A program made the position numbers and the translations under genes. The notes below the pieces were generated by a model. It saw only the letters and a list, made by a program, of their open reading frames with translations, did not search any database and was not told where the DNA came from. A stretch of DNA of 64,000 nucleotides from Candidatus Nitrospira kreftii (GTDB lineage: Bacteria > Nitrospirota > Nitrospiria > Nitrospirales > Nitrospiraceae), in NCBI GenBank assembly GCA_014058405.1, contig CP047423.1, forward strand, positions 1,054,001-1,118,000. Reading direction: 5' to 3'. Positions 1-7,054 of this stretch are shown here, one piece after another. Within the stretch, counting starts at the first letter, position 1. Each line of letters starts with the position of its first letter.

Positions 1-365
1 ATCCGATCCTGAAGCAGTTCTACCTGACTCTCACGGTAAAGGATGCGAAAGGCGAGACGTTAGTGGAAGAAACGAAGCAGTTTGGATTGTCATACGATGA
101 GATCCTTCGCGGTCCGATTCCCGATCCTTTTGTGAAGGGCGGTACGACGAGGAAGGTTCCCTTTGCGCTCACGCTTCCTGCTGGGGCTGTTGCCTCGTCC
201 GTTGAAGCCGTGCTGACGTACGCGCTGATTCCGACGCCGGCACCGGAATTACAGCACCAGTATCTCGCCACGCTGGGGACGGAGGCAGAGCGGGACGAGG
301 CGAAGAAGATCATTCAGGAATATTCGCAACGGCACTTTTTGACGTATCGTGTGAAGAGGCTGTAG
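1..365 (+). CDS. C-terminal part of a probable multihaem cytochrome c (5' end outside window)
   Basis: The frame is open from the first bases to a TAG at 363-365, so only the last ~120 residues are seen. The visible part has no CxxCH motif. It reads as a beta-rich domain (FYLTLTVKDAKGETL... then a segment around PFALTLPAG) of the kind found behind the haem domain in the cytochromes at 524-1771 and 20158-21441, where the order is also a strand-rich segment, an Arg/Lys-rich turn, a LP turn and a final strand pair. It lies 158 bp upstream of another pentahaem cytochrome on the same strand, which favours a cytochrome. The identification is inference from layout and context; the haem domain would have to be seen upstream. 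Confidence 0.5.
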   Translation, partial: PILKQFYLTLTVKDAKGETLVEETKQFGLSYDEILRGPIPDPFVKGGTTRKVPFALTLPAGAVASSVEAVLTYALIPTPAPELQHQYLATLGTEAERDEAKKIIQEYSQRHFLTYRVKRL

Positions 366-371
366 CGCATG

Positions 372-472
372 CGCCGTGAAGCGTGAAATGTATCTCGTAT
401 CTCGCAAGCAAAGATGCGACACATACTCTTCCGTCCCTGCGCTTCACGAGATACGCTTCACAGGGGCATGCT
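372..472. repeat. Intergenic palindromic repeat (GTGAAGCGTATCTCG family)
   Basis: The gap between two cytochrome genes holds an imperfect inverted repeat. The left arm (374-404) contains GTGAAGCGTGAAATGTATCTC, and the right arm (441-463) is the reverse complement of GTGAAGCGTATCTCGTGAAGC. The same words recur at 1785-1803 and 19013-19098, always between genes. It looks like a dispersed non-coding repeat; no coding or protein-binding role can be seen. Confidence 0.6.
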
Positions 473-523
473 TTTATACCATCTCGGTAGGAACAGCCAT
501 TGAGATTGCAAGGTAAGTCAAGA

Positions 524-1771
524 ATGTGCGGCAGGCTGCTACCAAAGTGCATGGCGGTCGGGCTCAGTATTGTCGTCACGATTTGTGCCACTGTGTTTTC
601 TGATGGCGCGGTCACGCCCGTCTCGGCTCAGACTGTCCCGAATCAGTCGGTGATCGAAAAAGCCTTTCCCCATTCCAATAAATGTAAACGGTGTCATGAA
701 CGGGTGTATGAAGAGTGGGAGACCTCGCCCTTGGCAAAGTCCATCCATTCTCCCGCGTTTCGCGCATCCCTGGATGCGTACCTAAAGTCGTCCGGTGGAA
801 AGGACCAGGCGCTGTGTTTCCGCTGCCACGCACCGCATGTGCGAGAATTCTCAGATCATGTGCAGCTCTTTGTCGATCAAGCGAAAGCGGGCGACCCGTC
901 TTTGGATGGGGTTGCCTGCAGCCAATGTCACTTGATCAAGCAGGTGGACCGGGCCAAGCATCCCCCGGAGCCGAAGTATGAGATCGGTGGGAAGACGCTT
1001 TATGGTCCATATAAGGATTTTGTCCAGAACCTGGCGCACCAGTCGATGGAATTGAGCCTGTTCCAGAAGTCCGACCTCTGTCTGAACTGTCATCAGTCGG
1101 TGCCGTCGGCGACGAACTTGGGCAAGGCGAATGATTTGCTCGGGAACTGGGACCAAAGTCGGGCTGTCAAGTCAGGCAAAGAATGCCAGACGTGCCATAT
1201 GCTGCAGCAAGTCGGGGAGTCGGCCAATGGAGAAAAGAAGCGGACGATCGCGAATCATAGTTTCCCTGGGCGCATCGGCAAGCTTCGCCAAGAGGCTGCG
1301 AAGTTGGACGTGCAGACCAAGATTGACGGAGACAACACGACGGTGATGGTCAAGGTCCAAAGCCTGGTACCGCACAATTTACCTACGACTCATCCGGCCT
1401 GGGCCACCGTAGTCTTGAATCTCGACATCAAAGGGAAAAACCTAAAGACCGTGTTTTCCGATACACGTGTCTATGGCCGGACGTATCTGGATGCCAAGGG
1501 ACAGCCAACCATCTTTGACTTTGAAGCGGTGAAAGTGGCGGAAGACACGGTATTGAAACCAGAAGAAACGAGAGAAGAAACCTTCACCTTCCAGACTCCC
1601 AAAGATACCAAGACGTTCGATGTCGAAGTCGCACTCAATTACGCGCCATTGAATGGTCCTTCTTCATTTCTCCAGCGCGTCGAAGCTGAGTCTTCTCAGG
1701 GCTCACAAGATCCAGTCTTCCAGCCGATCGAAATCGTCAAGCGGACGGAGAATGTGCCGGTCGATAAATAA
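524..1771 (+). CDS. Pentahaem cytochrome c (cytochrome c554-like family)
   Basis: A predicted exported electron-transfer protein of 415 residues. After a hydrophobic signal segment (about residues 10-36, ending near VSAQ) it has five CxxCH haem-binding motifs in order: CKRCH, CFRCH, CSQCH, CLNCH and CQTCH, all in the first ~230 residues. A beta-rich C-terminal half without haem sites follows. The order of motifs and the YEEW after the first haem match the cytochrome c554 / multihaem family. ATG at 524 has an AAGG 9 bases upstream; a TTG at 500 in the same frame is a possible earlier start. It probably acts in the periplasm in redox transfer; partner and substrate cannot be read from sequence. 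A paralogue lies at 20158-21441. Confidence 0.85.
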   Translation: MCGRLLPKCMAVGLSIVVTICATVFSDGAVTPVSAQTVPNQSVIEKAFPHSNKCKRCHERVYEEWETSPLAKSIHSPAFRASLDAYLKSSGGKDQALCFRCHAPHVREFSDHVQLFVDQAKAGDPSLDGVACSQCHLIKQVDRAKHPPEPKYEIGGKTLYGPYKDFVQNLAHQSMELSLFQKSDLCLNCHQSVPSATNLGKANDLLGNWDQSRAVKSGKECQTCHMLQQVGESANGEKKRTIANHSFPGRIGKLRQEAAKLDVQTKIDGDNTTVMVKVQSLVPHNLPTTHPAWATVVLNLDIKGKNLKTVFSDTRVYGRTYLDAKGQPTIFDFEAVKVAEDTVLKPEETREETFTFQTPKDTKTFDVEVALNYAPLNGPSSFLQRVEAESSQGSQDPVFQPIEIVKRTENVPVDK

Positions 1772-1784
1772 CGTCGCTCGTCGT

Positions 1785-1803
1785 TCGTGAAGCGTATCTC
1801 GGC
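1785..1803. repeat. Short copy of the GTGAAGCGTATCTCG intergenic repeat
   Basis: TCGTGAAGCGTATCTCGGCG lies just after the stop codon of the pentahaem cytochrome gene. It repeats the core word of the palindromes at 372-472 and 19013-19098. A single arm only, so no hairpin is expected from it alone. Confidence 0.45.
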
Positions 1804-1864
1804 GAGGAAACAGCTGTTATTTGATGAATTTGAGTCTGTTCGGCGCTGAGGTATACATGACCCC

Positions 1865-2083
1865 ATGTCCTTCAACCTCCCTATCAAAGACATGAGCCTC
1901 CACGAGAAACTTGCTGCGATGGAATCATTGTGGGAAGACATTGCCCGTACTCCGGAAGCGATTGAGTCACCCGCCTGGCACAAAGACATCCTTGATGAGC
2001 GACGCCAACGACTTACCCAGGAACAATCTGAGTTCGTCGATTGGGAGACCGCCAAAGCGGACATCCGAAACAAGGTCTCGTGA
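1865..2083 (+). CDS. Orphan antitoxin, putative addiction module component family
   Basis: A 72-residue protein that fits the small acidic antitoxins of the putative addiction module component family (Pfam Unstab_antitox). It has the typical start with an amphipathic helix (MSLHEKLAAMESLWEDI), an HKDILDERRQRL segment and a tail with W and Lys. Such proteins normally precede a RelE/ParE-type toxin gene by a few bases. Here the 120 bases downstream hold no toxin frame, and the next gene is an unrelated broken HNH gene. It may therefore be a solitary remnant or may act in trans. The start ATG at 1865 is the only sensible one; the ribosome site is weak. Confidence 0.7.
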   Translation: MSFNLPIKDMSLHEKLAAMESLWEDIARTPEAIESPAWHKDILDERRQRLTQEQSEFVDWETAKADIRNKVS

Positions 2084-2206
2084 GAACCAAGGTCCTGAGA
2101 TCTTAAAAAGTTCAAGGAGCCAATTTCTCGAAATTGCACTCTGACTCCGATCTTTTCTTTAGCCGATCAGTCTCATTAATAGTTAGATATAAAGAGATAG
2201 GTCGAG

Positions 2207-3005
2207 ATGCCTAAAATCGTCTCACAGGAAGACTGCAGAAAAGTACGAGACCTTCCTTTCTGCTACCTCTGCGGAAAACCATTTGATGGCAGCGGCGAGA
2301 CCAATGATGACCATGTGCCGCCTCAGTCAATTTTTGCGCCAGCCGATCGGAATTTCCCTATCAAATTAAAAGCGCATAAAGTCAAGTGTCATGCTCCCCT
2401 AAACTTAGACGATGAAATCATAGGGCAGCTTATAGCTTTGCGCCATGGAAAGAAACCATCCGAGTCAAACAATCGGATGAAGAATTACTATCGACGAAAA
2501 TCTAGAAATCGGGAGAAGTATGGGGCTATTCAGAGAGCGGAATATCGAATTTCTCCTTCGGCGATGGATCCAAGGATTTCACGCGGCACTCTATAAATCG
2601 TATTTGCCTGCTACCGTTCGATGGGCGATTCAGGGACCTTTCCCTTCCGCGAAGATAACAGAACAAGGCCTTGTTCCCGATCAGATCAGAGAGCAACACT
2701 ATGAATTCGTAACCTGTATCAAGAAAAATCGCCTCGCAGGTAATATCGACCGCCTTGTTACTAACAACGGAAAGCTCATATACGAGTGTGTTTGGGATAA
2801 GTTGAGCGACGGGACGGCATGCTGCGTGTTTGCGTTAGATCTGTATGGGTGGGCGGATCTTGGTGACGTTAATAACTTTCCTCGGCGAGGATGTGCCGGG
2901 CTATATTCCCACCTGAACCAGGCAGTCCCAGAAGATGCGGCGCGGGCAACCAACCTTGTATTCGAAATAGAGCAAAGTGAGCGCGCAGATCCATTCGTAA
3001 TGTAA
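2207..3005 (+). pseudogene. HNH endonuclease gene broken by a frameshift
   Basis: The first frame (2207-2596) starts with a zinc-knuckle-like CYLCGKPF followed by NDDHVPPQSIFAP, which is the usual look of an HNH endonuclease: Cys-x2-Cys, then Asp-His at the metal site. After KYGAIQ the reading continues sensibly only in another frame (2520-3005, ...IEFLLRRWIQGFHAALYK...), which carries a Trp/Arg-rich segment and the natural C-terminus. The two frames overlap, so a single-base insertion or two-base deletion near 2520-2550 splits one gene of about 265 codons. The 3' half is also overlapped on the other strand by read-through of the truncated methyltransferase copy. A sequencing error cannot be excluded. 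Confidence 0.6.
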
Positions 3006-3655
3006 CCACCTCGCCTTGATCTGGTTCGAGCTCGCCCAAAGGGTAATCCCTGGATAATCCCGATGCAGATAGCGTGGGCGACGAACCGGCCGTAGGTTGC
3101 GTCCTTGCATTCATTCCAATCAGACTCCACCCAATAGTTCCGCGTTGAGATCCGCTTGAGAAAGTGCTGTGTGGTGAAAGGGCTCTTGCCGTCACGGAGC
3201 AGTCCGTCAAAAAACTCGTTATGCCCAATTGGCAAGCTCACCACAATCTGTCCGCCGGGGGCGAGGCATCGGTTCCGGAGGTGCGCGATGGCCTGTAGAA
3301 GCTTGTCTGGCTCACGCGGTACTTCATCCCAACCCACGTGTTCCAGGGTCGAAATGCTGAGGATCACATCGTATCGCGCTGTCGGCGCAAACTCGACGAT
3401 ATCCTGATTGAGTACTCCTGGCGCGACCTCGTACTTATCGGCCACGTCGTGGTGGATTGGGACATAGTGCGAGAGTACGTTGCCAACCTCAAGAATCCGC
3501 GCGGTCTGATGGCGAAGCAGGATGTCTCGGAAGATCGGGATTTCGACGCCACGCTCGTTTTTCCATGTCTTGTTGCAAAAGTGATAGAGGTACGAGCAGA
3601 GTTGGGGTCGGATCTTGCTTTGTGTATCACGAATGCAAGTCTTCTCTTCTGGCAC
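2699..3655 (-). pseudogene. Truncated, read-through copy of the SAM-dependent methyltransferase at 4489-5175
   Basis: Residues equivalent to 46-228 of the intact methyltransferase are encoded at 3044-3596 with no indels (constant offset of 1445 bases) and high identity. The first ~45 residues are missing and are replaced by an unrelated read-in (MPEEKTCIRD...). The stop codon TAA of the intact gene is TTA here, so the frame runs on for about 115 meaningless residues, antisense to the HNH gene, to 2699. Motif I (ARILEVGN) and the LSISTLEHVGWDE segment are kept. With no proper N-terminus and a junk tail, it is best regarded as a degraded duplicate, although a folded core could still be made. 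Confidence 0.75.
3044..3596 (-). repeat. 553-bp direct repeat, copy 1 (partial methyltransferase)
   Basis: This block aligns base for base with 4489-5041, without gaps, in the same orientation. The two copies flank the PIN toxin-antitoxin pair at 3685-4345. Similarity stops abruptly at both ends: at the stop codon position on one side and inside codon ~46 on the other. Scattered substitutions show that the duplication is not very recent. Confidence 0.85.
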
Positions 3656-3684
3656 TGCAGCTCCGGAGGAGGAGTTTGATGAGC

Positions 3685-4104
3685 CTATCGGTGTGTGAGT
3701 AGACGCGCAAATTCAGCGGCTGAAAGAACAGGGACGCCGCTGTAGTTCGAGAATTCAAAATCCCGGTCGCCGGTCACGAGGTACTGAGGTTTTGGGGGCG
3801 TGGCCATAATATCAAGGAAAGGGCGGTCGTGTTCGTCACGGATAGGAAGTTTTGTGGAGACAGGATCAACAAATTGGGCTTGGGCATGGACAGTTGTCAA
3901 GAAGTCCTCCAGATTGACCCCAGCTCGGGCAAAAGCGGGTTGGAGTTTAGGCCGGTGGACTACGGCCTCAAGTTCCGCAAAGGTAGCCGCACTCATAATT
4001 GGAATGATACGTCGCCGCAGGAGAGCCTGAACGATTCGCGCCGGAGGTCCCACAGCGGACAATAGGCCGGACACCAACACATTGGTGTCAAGAATGACGC
4101 GCAC
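3685..4104 (-). CDS. PIN-domain toxin of a toxin-antitoxin pair
   Basis: A 139-residue PIN-domain ribonuclease-like toxin. It starts with the strand-and-Asp signature MRVILDTNVLVSGLLS and carries further acidic residues of the PIN metal site: ATFAELEAVV, DEHDRPFLD and VTGDRDF. The layout matches the family annotated as putative toxin-antitoxin system toxin component, PIN family. Enzymes of this kind cleave RNA and are held in check by a partner. The gene overlaps the end of the upstream small gene (4088-4345) by 17 bases, as expected for an antitoxin-toxin operon. The pair lies between the two copies of the methyltransferase repeat. Confidence 0.85.
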   Translation of the reverse strand: MRVILDTNVLVSGLLSAVGPPARIVQALLRRRIIPIMSAATFAELEAVVHRPKLQPAFARAGVNLEDFLTTVHAQAQFVDPVSTKLPIRDEHDRPFLDIMATPPKPQYLVTGDRDFEFSNYSGVPVLSAAEFARLLTHR

Positions 4105-4345
4105 GCTTGCGTCGCACCGCCTCGACTTCGGCGGCGATCCGATCGGGTGTGATTCCTAGCTCGCCTGTCGCGCGGCGGAGTTTGCGCACCATGCGGGCGA
4201 GTCGGGTGCGACTGGCGGCGCGTGCCGGTGATTCTAGGATCAGGATCTCAGCCCCTCGGTATGCAACGACAGGCTTGCCCCAACCTTTCACCCACGCCGA
4301 GGGGATGACCACGTTTGTTTTTGATGTGTGCTTAACCGATTTCAC
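4088..4345 (-). CDS. Probable antitoxin partner of the PIN toxin
   Basis: An 85-residue basic protein with a GTG start at 4345. The first half (KTNVVIPSAWVKGWGKPVVAY) resembles a short beta-rich DNA-binding segment, and the second half is Arg-rich and helical (RMVRKLRRATGELGI, EVEAVRRKRARHS). I do not recognise a firm family. Its role as antitoxin is inferred from position: it is immediately upstream of, and overlaps by 17 bases, the PIN toxin on the same strand. No other gene is close enough to serve as antitoxin. Confidence 0.65.
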   Translation of the reverse strand: MKSVKHTSKTNVVIPSAWVKGWGKPVVAYRGAEILILESPARAASRTRLARMVRKLRRATGELGITPDRIAAEVEAVRRKRARHS

Positions 4346-4488
4346 CGGATCCAGCTTTCATCGGATTGATGCATGGGAGTATAGCACGGTGGGATGCTTT
4401 GGTATATCGCCGGTTAAGCGGGAATCACCAGCGACGCGCGGCATATTGCTGCGATAGCAAATCCATGCTCTTAGGCCTTTTGGCTATG

Positions 4489-5041
4489 TTATCCCTGGAT
4501 GGTTCCGATCACGATAGCATATGCGACGAATCGTCCATAGGTTGCGTCCTTGCACCCATTCCAATCCGACTCCACCCAATAGTTCCGCGTTGAGATCCGC
4601 TTGAGAAAGTGCTGCTGCGTAAAGGGGCTCTTGCCGTCACGGAGCAGTCCGTCAAAAAAATCGTTATACCCAATTGGCAAGCTGACCATGATCTGTCCGT
4701 CTGGGGCAAGGCATCGGTCTCGGAGGTGCTCGATGGCCTGTAGGAGCTTGGCTGGCTTGCGTGGTACTTCATCCCAACCCACGTGCTCCAGAGTTGAGAT
4801 GCTCAGGATGAGGTCATAGCGTGCTGTCGGCGCAAACTCGACGATATCCTGATTGATGACTCCCGGCGCGACTTCATACTTATCGACCACGTCGTGGTGG
4901 ATTGGGACATAGTGCGAGAGTACGTTGCCGACCTCAAGAATGCGCGCGGTCTGATGGCGAAGCAGGATGTCTCGGAAGATCGGGATTTCGACGCCGCGCT
5001 CGTTTTTCCATGTCTTGTTGCAAAAGTGATAGAGGTACGAG
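4489..5041 (-). repeat. 553-bp direct repeat, copy 2 (inside the intact methyltransferase gene)
   Basis: This is the parental copy of the block seen again at 3044-3596. It runs from codon ~46 to the stop codon of the intact methyltransferase gene. See the finding on toxin-antitoxin modules bracketed by partial duplicates. Confidence 0.85.
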
Positions 5042-5175
5042 TAGGTGCGCCCGTTGAAAGCAAAGGTGTTGGCCCTCGTCCAGCGGGTCAGTGTCATTTT
5101 GGCGAAGCGCCAATAGCGCCTTAAAGCACTTTCGTCGCCGGTCTCGGCGCGGGTGTAATCGTACGTGTAGGGCAT
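4489..5175 (-). CDS. SAM-dependent methyltransferase (class I)
   Basis: A 228-residue protein with a class I methyltransferase core. The glycine-containing SAM loop is ARILEVGNVLSHY (about residues 74-86), followed by an acidic turn and the LILSISTLEHVGWDE segment (about 121-135), and then GGQ/DGQIMVSLPIG. The N-terminus (MPYTYDYTRAETGD...RRYWRFAK) is basic and aromatic. The substrate cannot be told; such stand-alone enzymes often sit in glycan or surface-polymer clusters. It follows a small gene (5187-5441) by 11 bases on the same strand, so the two probably form an operon. Residues 46-228 are duplicated as a damaged copy at 3044-3596. Confidence 0.8.
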   Translation of the reverse strand: MPYTYDYTRAETGDESALRRYWRFAKMTLTRWTRANTFAFNGRTYSYLYHFCNKTWKNERGVEIPIFRDILLRHQTARILEVGNVLSHYVPIHHDVVDKYEVAPGVINQDIVEFAPTARYDLILSISTLEHVGWDEVPRKPAKLLQAIEHLRDRCLAPDGQIMVSLPIGYNDFFDGLLRDGKSPFTQQHFLKRISTRNYWVESDWNGCKDATYGRFVAYAIVIGTIQG

Positions 5176-5186
5176 GAAGAAATTGA

Positions 5187-5441
5187 TTACTCGAAGACGA
5201 TGAGGGAGCCCGGGGATTTCATCTTGAAGATCTGCAGCGCGTTATAGATACCCTTGGCGGGATGGTTCAGGATGAGACGAGAGTTTGTGATGTGAGTATC
5301 GAGTAGCTCGTACTGCCCGCCGCTATAGTACAGATCGCAGTCGTCGATCTGACAATTCTTGTAGACGTGATTGTCTAGTGCAAGTTTGGCCTTAGAGAAA
5401 GTTTGCCCGTCGATAATAATGTAGTTCGGTTCGAGTCCCAT
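5187..5441 (-). CDS. Hypothetical protein, possibly beta-helix-like
   Basis: An 84-residue protein of no recognised family. ATG at 5441 was chosen over an upstream start because AAAGGA lies just before it. The sequence alternates short hydrophobic strands with polar turns (NYIIIDGQTFSKAKLAL, KNCQIDDCDLYYSGGQ, LLDTHITNSRLILNH), a rhythm seen in small right-handed beta-helix or pentapeptide-like proteins. No signal peptide is present. It lies 11 bases upstream of the methyltransferase gene and is probably co-transcribed with it. The function is unknown. Confidence 0.6.
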   Translation of the reverse strand: MGLEPNYIIIDGQTFSKAKLALDNHVYKNCQIDDCDLYYSGGQYELLDTHITNSRLILNHPAKGIYNALQIFKMKSPGSLIVFE

Positions 5442-5536
5442 AGGTCCTTTGCCTGGCGAACTATAGCAAAGTAAATGGCAGCCGTAAACCAGTGAAGAGG
5501 AGAGAGGGTTGGTCACCTCGCAGATTGGAAGACATT

Positions 5537-6706
5537 CTAGTTCGGGACAATCCGAGACATGATGCCACCTTGGGTCAGGATATAGAGTTCTCCCAGACCA
5601 TCCTGGCCGAAGCTAGTGATCGAAGACGCCGCCAGCAACGGCCATTCAGTTCGCTCGATGGCTGAGCCGTTGTTGACGCGGAAGCTGCGGACCAAGCCAG
5701 CGCAGAAATCGGCATAAAAATAGGTCCCTTGAATGGCAGGGGCAGCTGAGCCTCGATAGACGAAACCGCCGGTGACTGAGCACGCACCGTCCTCATGTGG
5801 ATAGTCTAGTATCGGTAACGTCAGTCCTCCGTTGTTACAATTGGTTAAGGGATTAAAGCAGATTGATCCTTCCATCAATCGCCAGCCATAGTTGAGTCCT
5901 CGCCCGGCATTGGGGCCGGATGACACGTTGATTTCTTCTCTCGTCGCTTGTCCGACATCGGCGATGTACAGATTGTCTCCATCAAAAGCAAAGCGCCAAG
6001 GATTCCGCAGGCCATAGCTCCACACCAGCTGATTACCTCCGGTGAGGACAAAAGGATTCGCGCCTCCGCTGGTGCAGGCTGCCCCTGGGGTGGCCGGATC
6101 AATTCGGAGAATTTTCCCCAGCCGACTCGTAAGACTTTGCGCGTTGTTGTTCGGATCACCCGAACTTCCTCCGTCTCCGACGCCCGCGTAGAGGCATCCA
6201 TCCGGTCCGAATGCCAACATGCCTCCGTTATGGTTGGCAAAGTTTGGATGGGGAATGGTGACCAAGATCACCTGCGATGTTGCATCGGCCACATTGGCGT
6301 CTGATGCCGACACCAACAATCGACTGACGGTGATAGCGCCATTGATGTCCGTATAGTGGACGTAGAACCGCCCGTTGGCGTTGTAGTTGGGGTCAAAGGC
6401 CAGACCTAACAATCCTTGTTCTCCGCCGCTCGTCATGCCGGTCAGTGTTAGGAATGTGGAGAGCTGGCGTCCGGTTGTCCGATCAAGAATTCTTATCGTG
6501 CCGCCCTGTTCCACGACAAAGAGGCGATTTACATCCCCACGTGGAGCAGTCAGGAATACCGGAGAGTTGAGGTTGCTTGAGATGGTCTGGAGCTTCAGGC
6601 TGGTTGAGGTTGGACTGCTATCCTGAGTCTCACCTTCTTCTCCGCAGGCGGCAAGGATACCGGTGAAACAGATACAAAGGATCGTTCTAAGGATCACAGT
6701 TGTCAT
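5537..6706 (-). CDS. PQQ-dependent sugar dehydrogenase-like lipoprotein
   Basis: A 389-residue protein of the soluble glucose/sorbosone dehydrogenase family, a six-bladed propeller using pyrroloquinoline quinone to oxidise aldoses or similar compounds. It begins with a lipoprotein signal ending in LAAC (Cys21), so it should be anchored in the envelope. Family landmarks are FLTAPRGDVNRLFVVEQGG, GLLGLAFDPNY, HNGGMLAFGPDGCLYAGVGDGG, SYGLRNPWRFAFD and FYADFCAGLVRSF. The HNGG and YGLRNP segments supply the catalytic His and a PQQ-binding Arg in characterised members. ATG at 6706 is preferred because it gives a clean signal peptide; longer in-frame starts exist. It seems to be a single gene. The substrate is not known. 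Confidence 0.85.
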   Translation of the reverse strand: MTTVILRTILCICFTGILAACGEEGETQDSSPTSTSLKLQTISSNLNSPVFLTAPRGDVNRLFVVEQGGTIRILDRTTGRQLSTFLTLTGMTSGGEQGLLGLAFDPNYNANGRFYVHYTDINGAITVSRLLVSASDANVADATSQVILVTIPHPNFANHNGGMLAFGPDGCLYAGVGDGGSSGDPNNNAQSLTSRLGKILRIDPATPGAACTSGGANPFVLTGGNQLVWSYGLRNPWRFAFDGDNLYIADVGQATREEINVSSGPNAGRGLNYGWRLMEGSICFNPLTNCNNGGLTLPILDYPHEDGACSVTGGFVYRGSAAPAIQGTYFYADFCAGLVRSFRVNNGSAIERTEWPLLAASSITSFGQDGLGELYILTQGGIMSRIVPN

Positions 6707-6883
6707 GCGTAACCCATTGTTCTGATTGATAGATAATCCATACCTTATCATCCCATCAGATAGCAAATCTCTAGCCAGCTGACTGTAACTGACTCGACTC
6801 AAGGCTAGGTATTGCCAATTCTTAGCGAATCTTCGTCAAGAATGTGGGTGGAAAACTGCCGGCTATGCGGGCAGTATTTTGTC

Positions 6884-6912
6884 TTGATCCCTTCAAGACG
6901 ACTCTATAGAAT
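6884..6912 (+). promoter_or_regulatory. Likely sigma-70 promoter for hppA
   Basis: TTGATC at 6884-6889 and TAGAAT at 6907-6912 are separated by 17 bases. Transcription would begin near 6919, leaving a leader of about 135 bases before hppA. I see no known riboswitch in that leader. Based on consensus matching only. Confidence 0.45.
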
Positions 6913-7054
6913 AGCCCAGCTTTTCGGGTGGTTAGCTTCGCGTTCGACTCCGCCCGCCTTGGGTTTCTCCACTCGCGCATGTACTTTGGATGGGTTGAAG
7001 CTACGGAGAGCCGTGTGACAAAAGGAGTCCGTTTAACCAGCAGGAGGTTTTCCC

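Noticed and set aside
6812-7018. 68-codon frame upstream of hppA
   Set aside because: It overlaps the hppA promoter and leader, has no ribosome site, and its sequence looks like random translation.
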